This document shows, one piece after another, positions 18,377 to 26,101 of a stretch of DNA of 64,000 nucleotides (position 1 is the first letter of the stretch; the number at the start of each line of letters is the position of its first letter). The notes under the pieces were generated by a model, which made no database searches, was not told the DNA's origin, and was given only the letters and a program-made list of their open reading frames with translations. The DNA is taken from NCBI GenBank assembly GCA_029572955.1, contig JAKPQE010000179.1:1-64000 (forward strand), in the 5' to 3' direction. A program made the position numbers and the translations under genes. Source of the DNA: Pseudomonadota bacterium (GTDB taxonomy: Bacteria > Pseudomonadota > Alphaproteobacteria > Rhizobiales > JAKPQE01).

Positions 18377-19444
18377 TCAGGTACGACGGTCAGACTTCTC
18401 CGATGTTCCGCCGATTTTGGCAAGCTCCGTCATGACGTCGGAGAGCGCCGGCGGCTTGCCGTCGATGAACGGAAGGGGCCGGCAGACGTCGATCGCGGCG
18501 ATGCCGACACGGGCCGTCAGCATGCCGTTGACGACGCCCTCGCCGAGGCGGGCGGAGATCTTGGCCGCAAGGCCGTGGCCGAGAAGCTGCTGCACGAGGC
18601 TGTCGCCGACGGCGATCGAGCCGGTGACCGCGAGATGGGCGATCGCGGCACGGGCCAGCCGCATCATGCCGAGCGTGCCCGGCCGCCCGCCGTAGAGTTC
18701 GGAGAGCCGCCTGAGGAGCCGGAGGTTCTCGGCGACGACGAAGGCGATGTCGACGAGCGCCCGCGGGCTGACCGCGGTCACCACCGACACGCGCTTGGCC
18801 GACTGCATGACCATCCGCCGTGCCGTCGCGTCGAAGTCGGTGAGCAACTCCCGTTCGGCGAGGCGCACGAGATCGCGACCGTCGATTATCTCGCCCATGT
18901 GGCCTTCGAGTTCGGCCCGGCCGCGCGCCGTTTCCGGGCGCTTCCGATAGAGGCCGATGAGGTCGGAGAGCACGCCGAGCGCCGCCTTGCGGTCGTCGGT
19001 CTCGGCCGCGCCGGCGGCTTTCTCGCGCAGATGCGTGATCCGCGACAGCCGCAGGATGCCGGCGATTTCACGCAAGGCGAGGGCGCCCGCGCCGACGACG
19101 ACGAGGGCGACGAAGGCAAGGCCGGTCCAGCCGAGCCAGTCGGTGCGCGCGAAGAGATCGCGGATGAGCTGGTCGATGGCGAGGCCGACGCCGAGCGAGA
19201 CGAGGCCGGCAAGACCGGCGAAGAACAGCGACGCCCAGCGCCCGCCGCGCGGCTTCGGCGGCACCGGCAGGGTCTCGGGCTCCTCGAGCGTGAAGTCCTC
19301 CTCCTGCGGCACCGGCGTGATCACCGTCGGCATCCGCCGGCGTTCCTCGGCCGGGTTCGGCGCGGCGGCCGTGCGCCCTTCGAGCGCGACCGACGGGTCG
19401 TCGAGGCGGAAGGCGGTCGGCTTGCGGGTCGGCTTGTCGGTCAT
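18377..19444 (-). CDS. ycjF: YcjF family membrane protein (DUF697/TIGR01620)
   Basis: A 355-residue protein. A disordered N-terminus of about 65 residues precedes two TM helices (about 72-90 and 103-122), then a cytoplasmic helical domain with the DUF697 region (RVSVVTAVSPRALVDIAFVV) and a Gly-rich C-terminal helix bundle. In many proteobacteria YcjF is encoded with YcjX; their role is undefined, although in enterobacteria they follow the phage-shock operon. Here the start overlaps the ycjX stop by four bases, so the pair is coupled. Confidence 0.88.
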   Translation of the reverse strand: MTDKPTRKPTAFRLDDPSVALEGRTAAAPNPAEERRRMPTVITPVPQEEDFTLEEPETLPVPPKPRGGRWASLFFAGLAGLVSLGVGLAIDQLIRDLFARTDWLGWTGLAFVALVVVGAGALALREIAGILRLSRITHLREKAAGAAETDDRKAALGVLSDLIGLYRKRPETARGRAELEGHMGEIIDGRDLVRLAERELLTDFDATARRMVMQSAKRVSVVTAVSPRALVDIAFVVAENLRLLRRLSELYGGRPGTLGMMRLARAAIAHLAVTGSIAVGDSLVQQLLGHGLAAKISARLGEGVVNGMLTARVGIAAIDVCRPLPFIDGKPPALSDVMTELAKIGGTSEKSDRRT

Positions 19445-20994
19445 GCGAGCCGGTCTCCGATCAGGAATTCGATGGCCCGGTCGAGCCGGATGTGGGGCAG
19501 CGACAGCTCGCGCCCGCCGGCGGTCTTTTCGACCCGTGGCGGGCGGAAGCGCACGAAGCGCAGCGGATTGTCCTCGTCGACCACGGCAACCGGAGGATTC
19601 TGCGCGTGTTTGCCTTGGCTTGCCAGCCGATCCTCAGACGGGTCGAGGGTCCTGTTTTTTACCTCGAACAATTTCTCGGGATCGCGCGGCAAGTCACCGG
19701 GAAACATGGCGATTTCCGTTTCGCCGTCGAATACCTGCCCGTCGGCGCGCTCGCCCGGCAGCGGCGTTCCCATGATGCAGGCGAGTTCCTCGCCCTCGTG
19801 CTTGACCCGCGCCTCGCGCGTCGCCCGGACCGAAGCGAGCGCCAGCACGTCGACCTCGGCGCCGGCGAATTCGGCCCGCTCGATGCCGCCGGCGACCAGC
19901 CGGCGCAGCACGGCTTCCAGCCGGTCGTGGTCCTCGTGGTGCAGATGGTCGGCCTTGGTGGCGGCGAACAGCAACCGGTCGATGCGCCGGGTGACGAGGG
20001 TCGAGAGCCAGGAATTCCGCCCCGGCCGGAAGCAGGCGAGGATCTCGCCGAGCGCGGCCTCGAGGTCGTGCAGCGCCTCCGGGCCGGCATTGAGCGCGGC
20101 GAGCGCGTCGACGAGCACGATCTGCCGGTCGAGCCGGGTGAAGTGGTCGCGGAAGAACGGCCGGACGACGATCGATTTGTAGGCCTCGTAGCGCCGCTCC
20201 ATCATCGCCCGCAGCGAGCCGCGCGGCACCGCGCCGCCATCCTCGGGCAGGATCAGCGGTGAGAAGGTGAGGGCGGGCGAGCCCTCGAGGTCGCCGGGCA
20301 TCAGGAAACGGCCGGGCGAGAGCGTCGAGAGGGCGAAGGCATCGGCCCGGCAGGCGCGCAGATAGTCGGTAAAGAGCGCCGCCGCCTTGCGTGCGGTTTC
20401 CTCGTCGTCCGGGCCGGCCGGATCGAGTGTTGCAAGGAAGCCGAGCCATTCGGCGGCGAGCTGCGCGCGCTTCGGCTCGCGGGCGAGTTCGACCGCATGG
20501 CGCGACCAGTCGGCATAGTCCTGGGCGAGCAGCGGCAGGTCGAGCAGCCATTCGCCGGGATAGTCGACGAGGTCGACATGCAGCCGGCCGCGCCCGAGCG
20601 CCCGCGACAGGAAGCCGGCCGACTCGTATTCGATGGTCAGCCGCAATTCGCTGATGCGCCGGGTGGAATCGGGCCAGATGCGCTTGTCGACGAGGTCTTT
20701 CAGGTGCGCCTCGTAGTCGAAGCGCGGCACGCCGTCGTCCGGCTGCGGCTCGAGGAAGGCCCGCGCGATGCGCTTCTCGGCATGGGCAGAGAACAGCGGC
20801 AGGCGACCGCCGCGCACCAGGTTGTGGACGAGCGCCGTGATGAAGATGGTCTTGCCGGCGCGCGACAGTCCGGTGACGCCGATCCGCACCGAGGGCGTGA
20901 CGACGCTGACCGCCGCCTCGGCGAGATTGCTGAGGGCGATCCGGGCATCGTCGGCAAGGCTGGTGAGTTTCAAGGCCTTCGGGTCTCCCGCCAT
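19441..20994 (-). CDS. ycjX: YcjX family P-loop GTPase-like protein
   Basis: A 517-residue protein. A Walker A motif GLSRAGKT lies at residues 42-49 and a DxxG-like motif in HVDLVDYPGEWLLD, with a later TKAD guanine-specificity motif (LLFAATKADHLHHED). The DUF463 core follows. It probably hydrolyses GTP; the family's role is unknown. The ATG at 20994 is used because the family N-terminus (LTSLADDARIAL) starts just after it; ATG 21081 in the same frame would add 29 residues without a better ribosome site. It is the first gene of a leftward run that continues through ycjF, the RND exporter, the secreted protein and the lipid kinase. Confidence 0.9.
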   Translation of the reverse strand: MAGDPKALKLTSLADDARIALSNLAEAAVSVVTPSVRIGVTGLSRAGKTIFITALVHNLVRGGRLPLFSAHAEKRIARAFLEPQPDDGVPRFDYEAHLKDLVDKRIWPDSTRRISELRLTIEYESAGFLSRALGRGRLHVDLVDYPGEWLLDLPLLAQDYADWSRHAVELAREPKRAQLAAEWLGFLATLDPAGPDDEETARKAAALFTDYLRACRADAFALSTLSPGRFLMPGDLEGSPALTFSPLILPEDGGAVPRGSLRAMMERRYEAYKSIVVRPFFRDHFTRLDRQIVLVDALAALNAGPEALHDLEAALGEILACFRPGRNSWLSTLVTRRIDRLLFAATKADHLHHEDHDRLEAVLRRLVAGGIERAEFAGAEVDVLALASVRATREARVKHEGEELACIMGTPLPGERADGQVFDGETEIAMFPGDLPRDPEKLFEVKNRTLDPSEDRLASQGKHAQNPPVAVVDEDNPLRFVRFRPPRVEKTAGGRELSLPHIRLDRAIEFLIGDRLA

Positions 20995-21197
20995 CCGCGT
21001 TTCCGCGCCCTCATGTAGCGATTGGCAGGCGCGATCGAAAGAGGCGCCGCTAAAATCCGCGGGTTTCCCTCCATTGGCCATTAACGAGCGCCGGATTTGT
21101 ACCGTGCATCGTAAAAGACCCGGTCAACCTTTGCCACGACAGTGGACGTGCGGGGACGGCGCCGTCGGCCCCCGCCACTGCGGGAGGCCAACCACGA

Positions 21198-21698
21198 ATG
21201 TCGCAACTCGTTGCCTGGAAAGACAGCTTCGCGATCGACGACGGTCTGATCGATGCCGACCACAAATATCTGATCTCGCTCATCAACGACGTCCTCGTCG
21301 CCATGCGGGACGGTCGCGACCAGGACGAGATCCGGCGCATGATCGGCCGCCTGCGCTGCTTTGCCCGCCTCCATTTCGACCGCGAGGAAATCCTGCAGAG
21401 CGTCGCCGGCTTCGAGGAGCGCGGCTTTCATGCGCGGCGCCATAACGAATTGATGATCCAGCTCGACGAGGCCTTCGAGATCCTCGCCGAGGAAGAGCCG
21501 GCCGACCGGCGCGGCCGCAGCGAACGCCGGCGTTCCAGGAGCGCCCGCATGAAGACGCTGTTCTATGGCTGGCTGCACGCCCACATCGTGCGCGAGGACA
21601 TCAAGATGCGGCCGCTCGTGCCGCGAATGCGCGGTATCTGGTCGCGCTTCCCGCCGCTCGACGGGACCGGCCCGGACCTCGCGCGCGCCGCCGGCTAA
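21198..21698 (+). CDS. Bacteriohemerythrin-like protein
   Basis: A 166-residue four-helix protein. All seven di-iron ligands of the hemerythrin fold can be placed: H22, H59, E63, H78, H82, H129 and D134 (the last pair as HIVRED). It would bind oxygen reversibly or act as an oxygen or iron sensor or carrier. Between helices 3 and 4 there is an unusual Arg-rich stretch (residues 103-118, DRRGRSERRRSRSARM) not expected in short hemerythrins. ATG 21198 follows GCGGGAGGCC. A pair of intergenic repeats starts immediately after the stop. Confidence 0.9.
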   Translation: MSQLVAWKDSFAIDDGLIDADHKYLISLINDVLVAMRDGRDQDEIRRMIGRLRCFARLHFDREEILQSVAGFEERGFHARRHNELMIQLDEAFEILAEEEPADRRGRSERRRSRSARMKTLFYGWLHAHIVREDIKMRPLVPRMRGIWSRFPPLDGTGPDLARAAG

Positions 21699-21699
21699 A

Positions 21700-21774
21700 G
21701 CGTTTCCAGGCGAAGTGGGAACCGGTTCGCCGTCCGGAAACGCGATCAGGAAAAAACCTGGAGCCGCCTGTCGA
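21700..21774. repeat. 75-bp intergenic repeat, copy 1
   Basis: Starts GCGTTTCCAGGCGAAGTGGG, contains the palindromic core GAACCGGTTC and a GGAAACGC that pairs with the opening GCGTTTCC. It lies one base after the hemerythrin stop codon. It resembles the dispersed palindromic elements common in rhizobial intergenic DNA. A second copy starts 102 bp further on. Confidence 0.75.
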
Positions 21775-21801
21775 TGCCATGGGCCGGAAAGCGGCGACAG
21801 G

Positions 21802-21876
21802 GCGTTTCCAGGCGAAGTGGGAACCGGTTCGCCGTCGGCAAACGCGACCGGCAAAAAACCTGGAGCCGCCTGTCGA
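21802..21876. repeat. 75-bp intergenic repeat, copy 2
   Basis: A near-identical direct repeat of 21700-21774, differing at only a few positions; one lies in the right arm (GTCGGCAAACGC against GTCCGGAAACGC), so the stem is slightly weaker here. The pair is separated by 27 bp of unrelated sequence, which suggests local duplication of one element. Confidence 0.75.
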
Positions 21877-21996
21877 ATCCCCGGGACACGAACGGCCAGG
21901 AGCCGGTCGCCGGCGCCGGGAGACTTGCGCCGCCGTCACGCTCGCACCATCTGATCGGGCGATATTGGCCCGAGGGGGCGTGCAAGGGAGACCGGC

Positions 21997-22311
21997 TTGA
22001 GCGCGAAACACGTCCGATTCGGCAATCACAGGATGGAGATGCCGCGCTCGCGGGTCGTCCGTCTGGCGATCGGCATCGGGCTCATTGTCGGCGGAACGCT
22101 CGGTTTTCTGCCGGTGCTCGGCTTCTGGATGATCCCGCTCGGCCTCCTGGTGCTCTCGATCGACCTTGCCATCGTGCGCCGTGCCCGGCGCCGCATGGAG
22201 GTCGCCTGGTACCGGCGCACCAACGGCAACGGCCGCCGGGGCAACGGCAACTCGGCCGGCGCGGCGCCGGAAGCGCCCGCAAAACCCGGCGGCTGGCAGA
22301 ACTCGGAATAG
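21997..22311 (+). CDS. Small membrane protein (PGPGW-like), TTG start
   Basis: A 104-residue protein with one hydrophobic hairpin at about residues 21-56 (LAIGIGLIVGGTLGFLPVLG then FWMIPLGLLVLSID), followed by a basic stretch VRRARRRM and a Gly/Asn-rich tail. The fold resembles the short PGPGW transmembrane family. TTG 21997 is backed by AAGGGAG six bases upstream; the ATG at 22033 has a poorer site. Function unknown. It is convergent with the tRNA-Cys gene ten bases downstream. Confidence 0.75.
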   Translation: MSAKHVRFGNHRMEMPRSRVVRLAIGIGLIVGGTLGFLPVLGFWMIPLGLLVLSIDLAIVRRARRRMEVAWYRRTNGNGRRGNGNSAGAAPEAPAKPGGWQNSE

Positions 22312-22320
22312 GGAAAGGTT

Positions 22321-22394
22321 TGGAGGCCACGCCCGGAATCGAACCGGGGTATACGGATTTGCAGTCCGCTGCGTCACCACTCCGCCACGTGGCC
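22321..22394 (-). tRNA. tRNA-Cys (GCA anticodon)
   Basis: Read on the minus strand, the 74-nt sequence starts GGCCACG and ends CGTGGCC-T-CCA, giving a 7-bp acceptor stem with the CCA tail encoded. The anticodon loop contains GCA (plus-strand TGC at 22360-22362), the T arm carries GGTTCGATTCC, and the D arm GAGTGGTGACGCAG. All arms fold canonically. Confidence 0.96.
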
Positions 22395-22574
22395 TCGCGC
22401 CGGCACGAGGCCGGCCCCATCGGGGCCTGATCATTAGCAAACCCCCTCCGACGGAACAACAGGGAATTCGATCGGCTGCAAGATCGCGGGGGCTGGCCGC
22501 AAGGCGGGCTTGTCACCCATGCGGCTGGCCGCTAATGAACAGGCAGCGGGTCTTTTTCCGGAAGGGGTCTCGAC

Positions 22575-23240
22575 ATGGCGGATTCTGCCGGCGCACGCGC
22601 GACGATGGTCGACAGCCAGCTGCGCACCAATGACGTCACCGACCGGGCGGTTCTGGCCGCCATGGCTGCCACGCCGCGCGAGGCCTTCGTGCCGGCCGCC
22701 AGGCGGGCGCTCGCCTATCTCGATCGCGACATCGAGCTGAACTCCTCGGATGCCGGTGGCCGGGCGCTGCTGAAGCCGATGGTCATGGCCAAGCTGATCC
22801 AGCTCGCCGAGATCAAGCCCGACCACGTTGTCCTCGATATCGGCTGTGGCACCGGCTATTCGACCGCGATCCTGTCGCGCATGGCCGGCTCCGTCGTCGC
22901 CCTCGAATCCGACGCCGATCTCGCCGCCGAGGCGAGCGAGCGGCTGCTGGCGATCGAGGCCTCGAACGCCGCCGTCGTCACCGGTCCGCTCGAGGCGGGC
23001 CTGGCCAAGGAAGGCCCGTTCGACGCGATCGTCATCGAGGGCGCGGTCGACGAGGTGCCGCCCGCCATCCTGCAGCAGCTCAAGGACGGCGGCCGTCTCG
23101 TCGCCATCGTCGGGCGTGGCAATGCGGCGCGGGCGCTCTGCTTTACCCGCAGCGGCGACAGCTTCGGCGAGCGCATGGGTTTCAATGCCGCCGCGCCGGT
23201 GCTGCCGGGCTTCGCGCGCGCGCCGGGCTTCGTTTTCTGA
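22575..23240 (+). CDS. Protein-L-isoaspartate O-methyltransferase family protein
   Basis: A 221-residue methyltransferase with the Pcm fold: an N-terminal region MVDSQLRTNDVTDRAVLAAM and SAM motif I VLDIGCGTGYSTAIL. This is the rhizobial Pcm-like group; the strict Pcm active-site region is less conserved, so repair activity is not certain. Its place immediately before tolC, popZ and valS matches a gene order typical of Hyphomicrobiales. The start ATG at 22575 follows GGAAGGGGTCTCGAC. Confidence 0.85.
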   Translation: MADSAGARATMVDSQLRTNDVTDRAVLAAMAATPREAFVPAARRALAYLDRDIELNSSDAGGRALLKPMVMAKLIQLAEIKPDHVVLDIGCGTGYSTAILSRMAGSVVALESDADLAAEASERLLAIEASNAAVVTGPLEAGLAKEGPFDAIVIEGAVDEVPPAILQQLKDGGRLVAIVGRGNAARALCFTRSGDSFGERMGFNAAAPVLPGFARAPGFVF

Positions 23241-23540
23241 AGCGCCGACCGGGTGCGCATTCCCTCCGGGAATGCAAATCCCCGGTTGAATTGTTGCCGT
23301 TTTTTGCCGCAGCTGCGGTTGTGGCATTCATGCCGCACCGCAGGATGTTTCGACGCATGGAGCGCGCTCGGCGGTTTTCCGATTATGCGATCGGAGTATT
23401 GTTGCGGCGTGCTGGGGCCGGTCTCCTGGGGGCGAGGGGACGGGCGTCTTGAGCTTTGCCCGTGTCTCGGGGCTTCTCCGAGGGCTGCGGGCCAAACCAG
23501 AACACGTCGTGTCCACACGACTGCATGACAGGTGAGAGCG
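23241..23540. other. Intergenic region upstream of tolC
   Basis: 300 bp without a convincing gene. It holds a perfect hairpin at 23257-23275 just after the methyltransferase stop, then presumably the tolC promoter. A -35/-10 pair could not be fixed with confidence. Confidence 0.5.
23257..23275 (+). terminator. Hairpin, possible terminator of the isoaspartyl methyltransferase gene
   Basis: GCATTCCC-TCC-GGGAATGC is a perfect 8-bp stem 16 bases after the stop codon. The downstream sequence is not a real T-tract, so intrinsic termination is uncertain. Confidence 0.4.
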
Positions 23541-24941
23541 GTGAAGAAACTTCGTTTCGGCACTATCGGCGCGCTTGCCGTCGCCATGGCGACGACGTTT
23601 GCTGCCCCGGTTTCGGCGGAAAGCCTCTTCGAGGCCCTGGAGAAGGCATACAACGCCAATCCGACGCTGAACGCGGCGCGCGCCGAAACCCGTGCGACCG
23701 ACGAGTCGGTGCCCCAGGCCCTCTCGGGCTATCGACCGACCGTTTCGGCGAGCGGCGAATACGGCGCCCAGTCGACCGATTCGCGGGCCCGCGCGACCTC
23801 GATGGGCGTGACCCAGAAGGTCCGCTCCAGCTCCGAGACCAATCCGGCGAGCGTCGGCATCACGATCTCGCAGCCGGTGTTCAGCGGCTTTCGCGTCAAG
23901 AACGGTACCAAGGCCGCCGAGAGCCAGGTCCGCGCCTCGCGCGAAGTGCTGCGCAACACCGAGCAGAACGTCCTGCTCGACGCGGTGACCGCCTATATGG
24001 ACGTGCTGCGCGACGACGCCATCGCGGTGCTGCGCGTCAGGAACGTCGACTTCCTCGAAGAGCAGGTCCGCGCCTCGCGCGACCGCTTCAATGTCGGCGA
24101 GGGCACCCGCACCGACGTCGCCCAGGCCGAGGCGCGCCTCAGCCTCGCGATTGCCCAGGTCAATCTCGCCAAGGCCAATCTCAATGCCAGCCGCGCCGTC
24201 TACCGGCAGGTGATCGGCACCGAACCCGGCAATCTGCGCCCCGGCAATCCGTCGGCGAAGCTCGTTCCGAACACGCTCGATTCGGCCCTTTCGGCCGGCC
24301 AGACCGAGCATCCGGCGATTCTCGCCGCGCTCCACGCCGTCGATGCCGCGAACTTCCAGGTCAAGACGACCGAGGGCGAGCTGCTGCCGACCGTCTCGAT
24401 CCAGGGCAGCGCCTCGCGCAGCTGGGAATCGTCCTCGACCGTCGATCGCGTCGATTCGGCTTCGATCGCGGCCCGCGTCTCGGTGCCGATCTATCAGGGC
24501 GGCCAGGTCTCCTCGCGCGTCCGCCAGGCCAAGGAAACCCTCGGCCAGCGCAAGATCGAGGTCGATGTGGCGCGCGATCAGGTGCGTGCCGCCGTCGTCG
24601 CCGCCTGGGGCGGCCTGCAGGCCGCGCGCGCCCAGGTCGAAGCCACCCAGGCCGCCGTCGAAGCCGCCCAGCTCGCGCTCGAGGGCGTCATCGAGGAGCA
24701 GAAGGTCGGCCAGCGCACCACGCTCGACGTGCTCGACGCCCAGGAAGAGCTGCTGAACGCCAAGATCGATCTCGTCAGCGCCCAGCACGACAGCGTCGTG
24801 GCGTCCTATTCGGTCGTCTCGGCGGTCGGACGGCTCAACGCCGAGACCCTCGGCCTGCGCGTCGCGGTCTATGATCCGACCCATCATTACGACAAGGTTC
24901 GCGACAAGTGGTTCGGCCTGCGCACGCCCGATGGGCGCTGA
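23541..24941 (+). CDS. tolC: TolC-family outer membrane efflux channel protein
   Basis: A 466-residue protein with a Sec signal peptide (MKKLRFGTIGALAVAMATTF, cleavage after ALA-like VSA, about residue 26) and two homologous outer-membrane-factor repeats, each with the long helices of the TolC tunnel (SLFEALEKAYNANPTLN near the N-terminus; NAKIDLVSAQHDSVVASYSV near the C-terminus). It forms the outer-membrane duct for type I secretion and RND pumps. GTG 23541 has AGGTGAG upstream; GTG 23532 in the same frame is the alternative. A hairpin terminator follows at 24972. Confidence 0.93.
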   Translation: MKKLRFGTIGALAVAMATTFAAPVSAESLFEALEKAYNANPTLNAARAETRATDESVPQALSGYRPTVSASGEYGAQSTDSRARATSMGVTQKVRSSSETNPASVGITISQPVFSGFRVKNGTKAAESQVRASREVLRNTEQNVLLDAVTAYMDVLRDDAIAVLRVRNVDFLEEQVRASRDRFNVGEGTRTDVAQAEARLSLAIAQVNLAKANLNASRAVYRQVIGTEPGNLRPGNPSAKLVPNTLDSALSAGQTEHPAILAALHAVDAANFQVKTTEGELLPTVSIQGSASRSWESSSTVDRVDSASIAARVSVPIYQGGQVSSRVRQAKETLGQRKIEVDVARDQVRAAVVAAWGGLQAARAQVEATQAAVEAAQLALEGVIEEQKVGQRTTLDVLDAQEELLNAKIDLVSAQHDSVVASYSVVSAVGRLNAETLGLRVAVYDPTHHYDKVRDKWFGLRTPDGR

Positions 24942-24971
24942 TCGCTGCGGAACGAATTTCGGTTGCATTCC

Positions 24972-25010
24972 GGGGCCGGCACTTCGAGGAGGTGTCGGCC
25001 CCTTCGTTTT
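24972..25010 (+). terminator. Rho-independent-like terminator of tolC
   Basis: GGGGCCGGCAC pairs with GTGTCGGCCCC across a short loop (one mismatch), followed by TTCGTTTT. It lies 30 bases after the tolC stop. The GC-rich stem is strong and the T-run is modest. Confidence 0.65.
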
Positions 25011-25077
25011 GGAATGATCGGTGACACTTCGCGCTTCGGTTTTTCGTGGAAAAGCAGGGGCCTGCGGAAGGTTCGGT

Positions 25078-25105
25078 TTGGCTCGCGACCGTCGCTGGCT
25101 ATACT
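25078..25105 (+). promoter_or_regulatory. Possible promoter of popZ
   Basis: TTGGCT and TATACT are separated by 16 bp, a good sigma-70-like pair about 150 bp before the popZ start. The long leader between it and popZ has no recognisable regulatory RNA. Confidence 0.35.
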
Positions 25106-25253
25106 GACGAGGTGCGGCGAATCGATTGGGCTCGGCAGGTCTGTCCGGCAATCGGTATTGTCTATCGGCGACGGCGTGTCGCGGCTTCGGCCGCTCGCGA
25201 CGGGCGTGGGAGACATCGACACGCATGCCGCGTAATCGCCTGCGGGGGAGGCC

Positions 25254-25955
25254 ATGAGTAAAGCCAGTGCCGCCAACGAGCCTTCGATGGAGGAAATCCT
25301 CGCGTCGATTCGTCGGATCATCTCCGACGAGGACGAGGCTGCGCCCGCCGCTGCTGCCGCTGCTGCCGCTGCGCCCGAGTTCGAGGCCGGCGCCGACATG
25401 AGCGAGGACGACCTCGACAAGCTGTTCGCCGATACGAGCGGCACCGTCGAGGAGGATTTCTCGCTCGGCATCGACGACGCGCCGATGCCCGCGATGGAGG
25501 AGGACGAGGAAGACGTCCTCCGGCTTTCGGCCGATCAGGCGATCGAGAAGGATCTCGCCGCCGCCGCGCACATCGTCGATCCGCCGACCGACATCGATTT
25601 CATGGAACCCGAGCCCGAGCCGGAGCCGGAACCCGAGGCCGACTGGGACTGGGAGCCGGAACCCGAGCCGGAGCCGGAGCCTGCCCCGGCGCCGCGCCAG
25701 GCCGCGCCCGCCGCGCCGCCGCCGGTATTGGATACCGAGCCGGTCCTGCTGTCGCCGACCGCCGATCAGGCGGTTTCGAACGCCTTTCAGAACCTCGCTC
25801 ACACGATCCTGTCCAACAACGCCCGCACCCTCGAGGACCTCGTCAAGGAGATGCTGCGGCCGATGCTGAAGTCGTGGCTCGACGACAATCTGCCGCCGCT
25901 GGTGGAGCGTCTGGTCAAGGCCGAGATCGAGCGGGTATCGCGCGGCGGCCGCTGA
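25254..25955 (+). CDS. popZ: Polar organising protein PopZ (DUF2497)
   Basis: A 233-residue protein with the three PopZ parts: a conserved N-terminal helix (EPSMEEILASIRRIISDED, residues 9-27) that binds client proteins, a long acidic disordered middle, and a C-terminal oligomerisation region ending EMLRPMLKSWLDDNLPPLVE and LVKAEIERVSRGGR. The middle contains Glu-Pro dipeptide runs (about residues 118-145) and an eight- to nine-Ala stretch. PopZ self-assembles into a pole-located condensate that anchors chromosome origins and cell-cycle kinases. It lies before valS, as in other Hyphomicrobiales. Start ATG with GGGGGAGGCC upstream. Confidence 0.95.
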   Translation: MSKASAANEPSMEEILASIRRIISDEDEAAPAAAAAAAAAPEFEAGADMSEDDLDKLFADTSGTVEEDFSLGIDDAPMPAMEEDEEDVLRLSADQAIEKDLAAAAHIVDPPTDIDFMEPEPEPEPEPEADWDWEPEPEPEPEPAPAPRQAAPAAPPPVLDTEPVLLSPTADQAVSNAFQNLAHTILSNNARTLEDLVKEMLRPMLKSWLDDNLPPLVERLVKAEIERVSRGGR

Positions 25956-26037
25956 CCGGGCCGCTGCCGGCGGGCGGCAATCAGGAAAATTCGATGTGTA
26001 GCCGGCGCCTCGGCCGGCCGATGCGCCATAGCGCCGG

Positions 26038-26066
26038 TTGACTTGGCCCGGCGCGTGGGCTTTACA
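26038..26066 (+). promoter_or_regulatory. Possible promoter of valS
   Basis: TTGACT and TTTACA are separated by 17 bp, ending about 35 bp before the valS ATG. The spacing and -35 are near consensus. Confidence 0.45.
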
Positions 26067-26101
26067 CCCTGCGGAAAACCCATTCGCGTTCGGGAAAAGC
26101 G

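Larger units (their letters stand above)
24942..25253. other. Intergenic region between tolC and popZ
   Basis: 312 bp. It contains the tolC terminator hairpin (24972-25010) and a plausible sigma-70-type promoter (25078-25105). The remainder holds no recognisable gene or RNA. Confidence 0.6.

Noticed and set aside
16297-18435. Long rightward frame opposite the RND exporter
   Set aside because: The leftward frame has two clear MMPL bundles and operon overlaps; the rightward frame is composition-driven.
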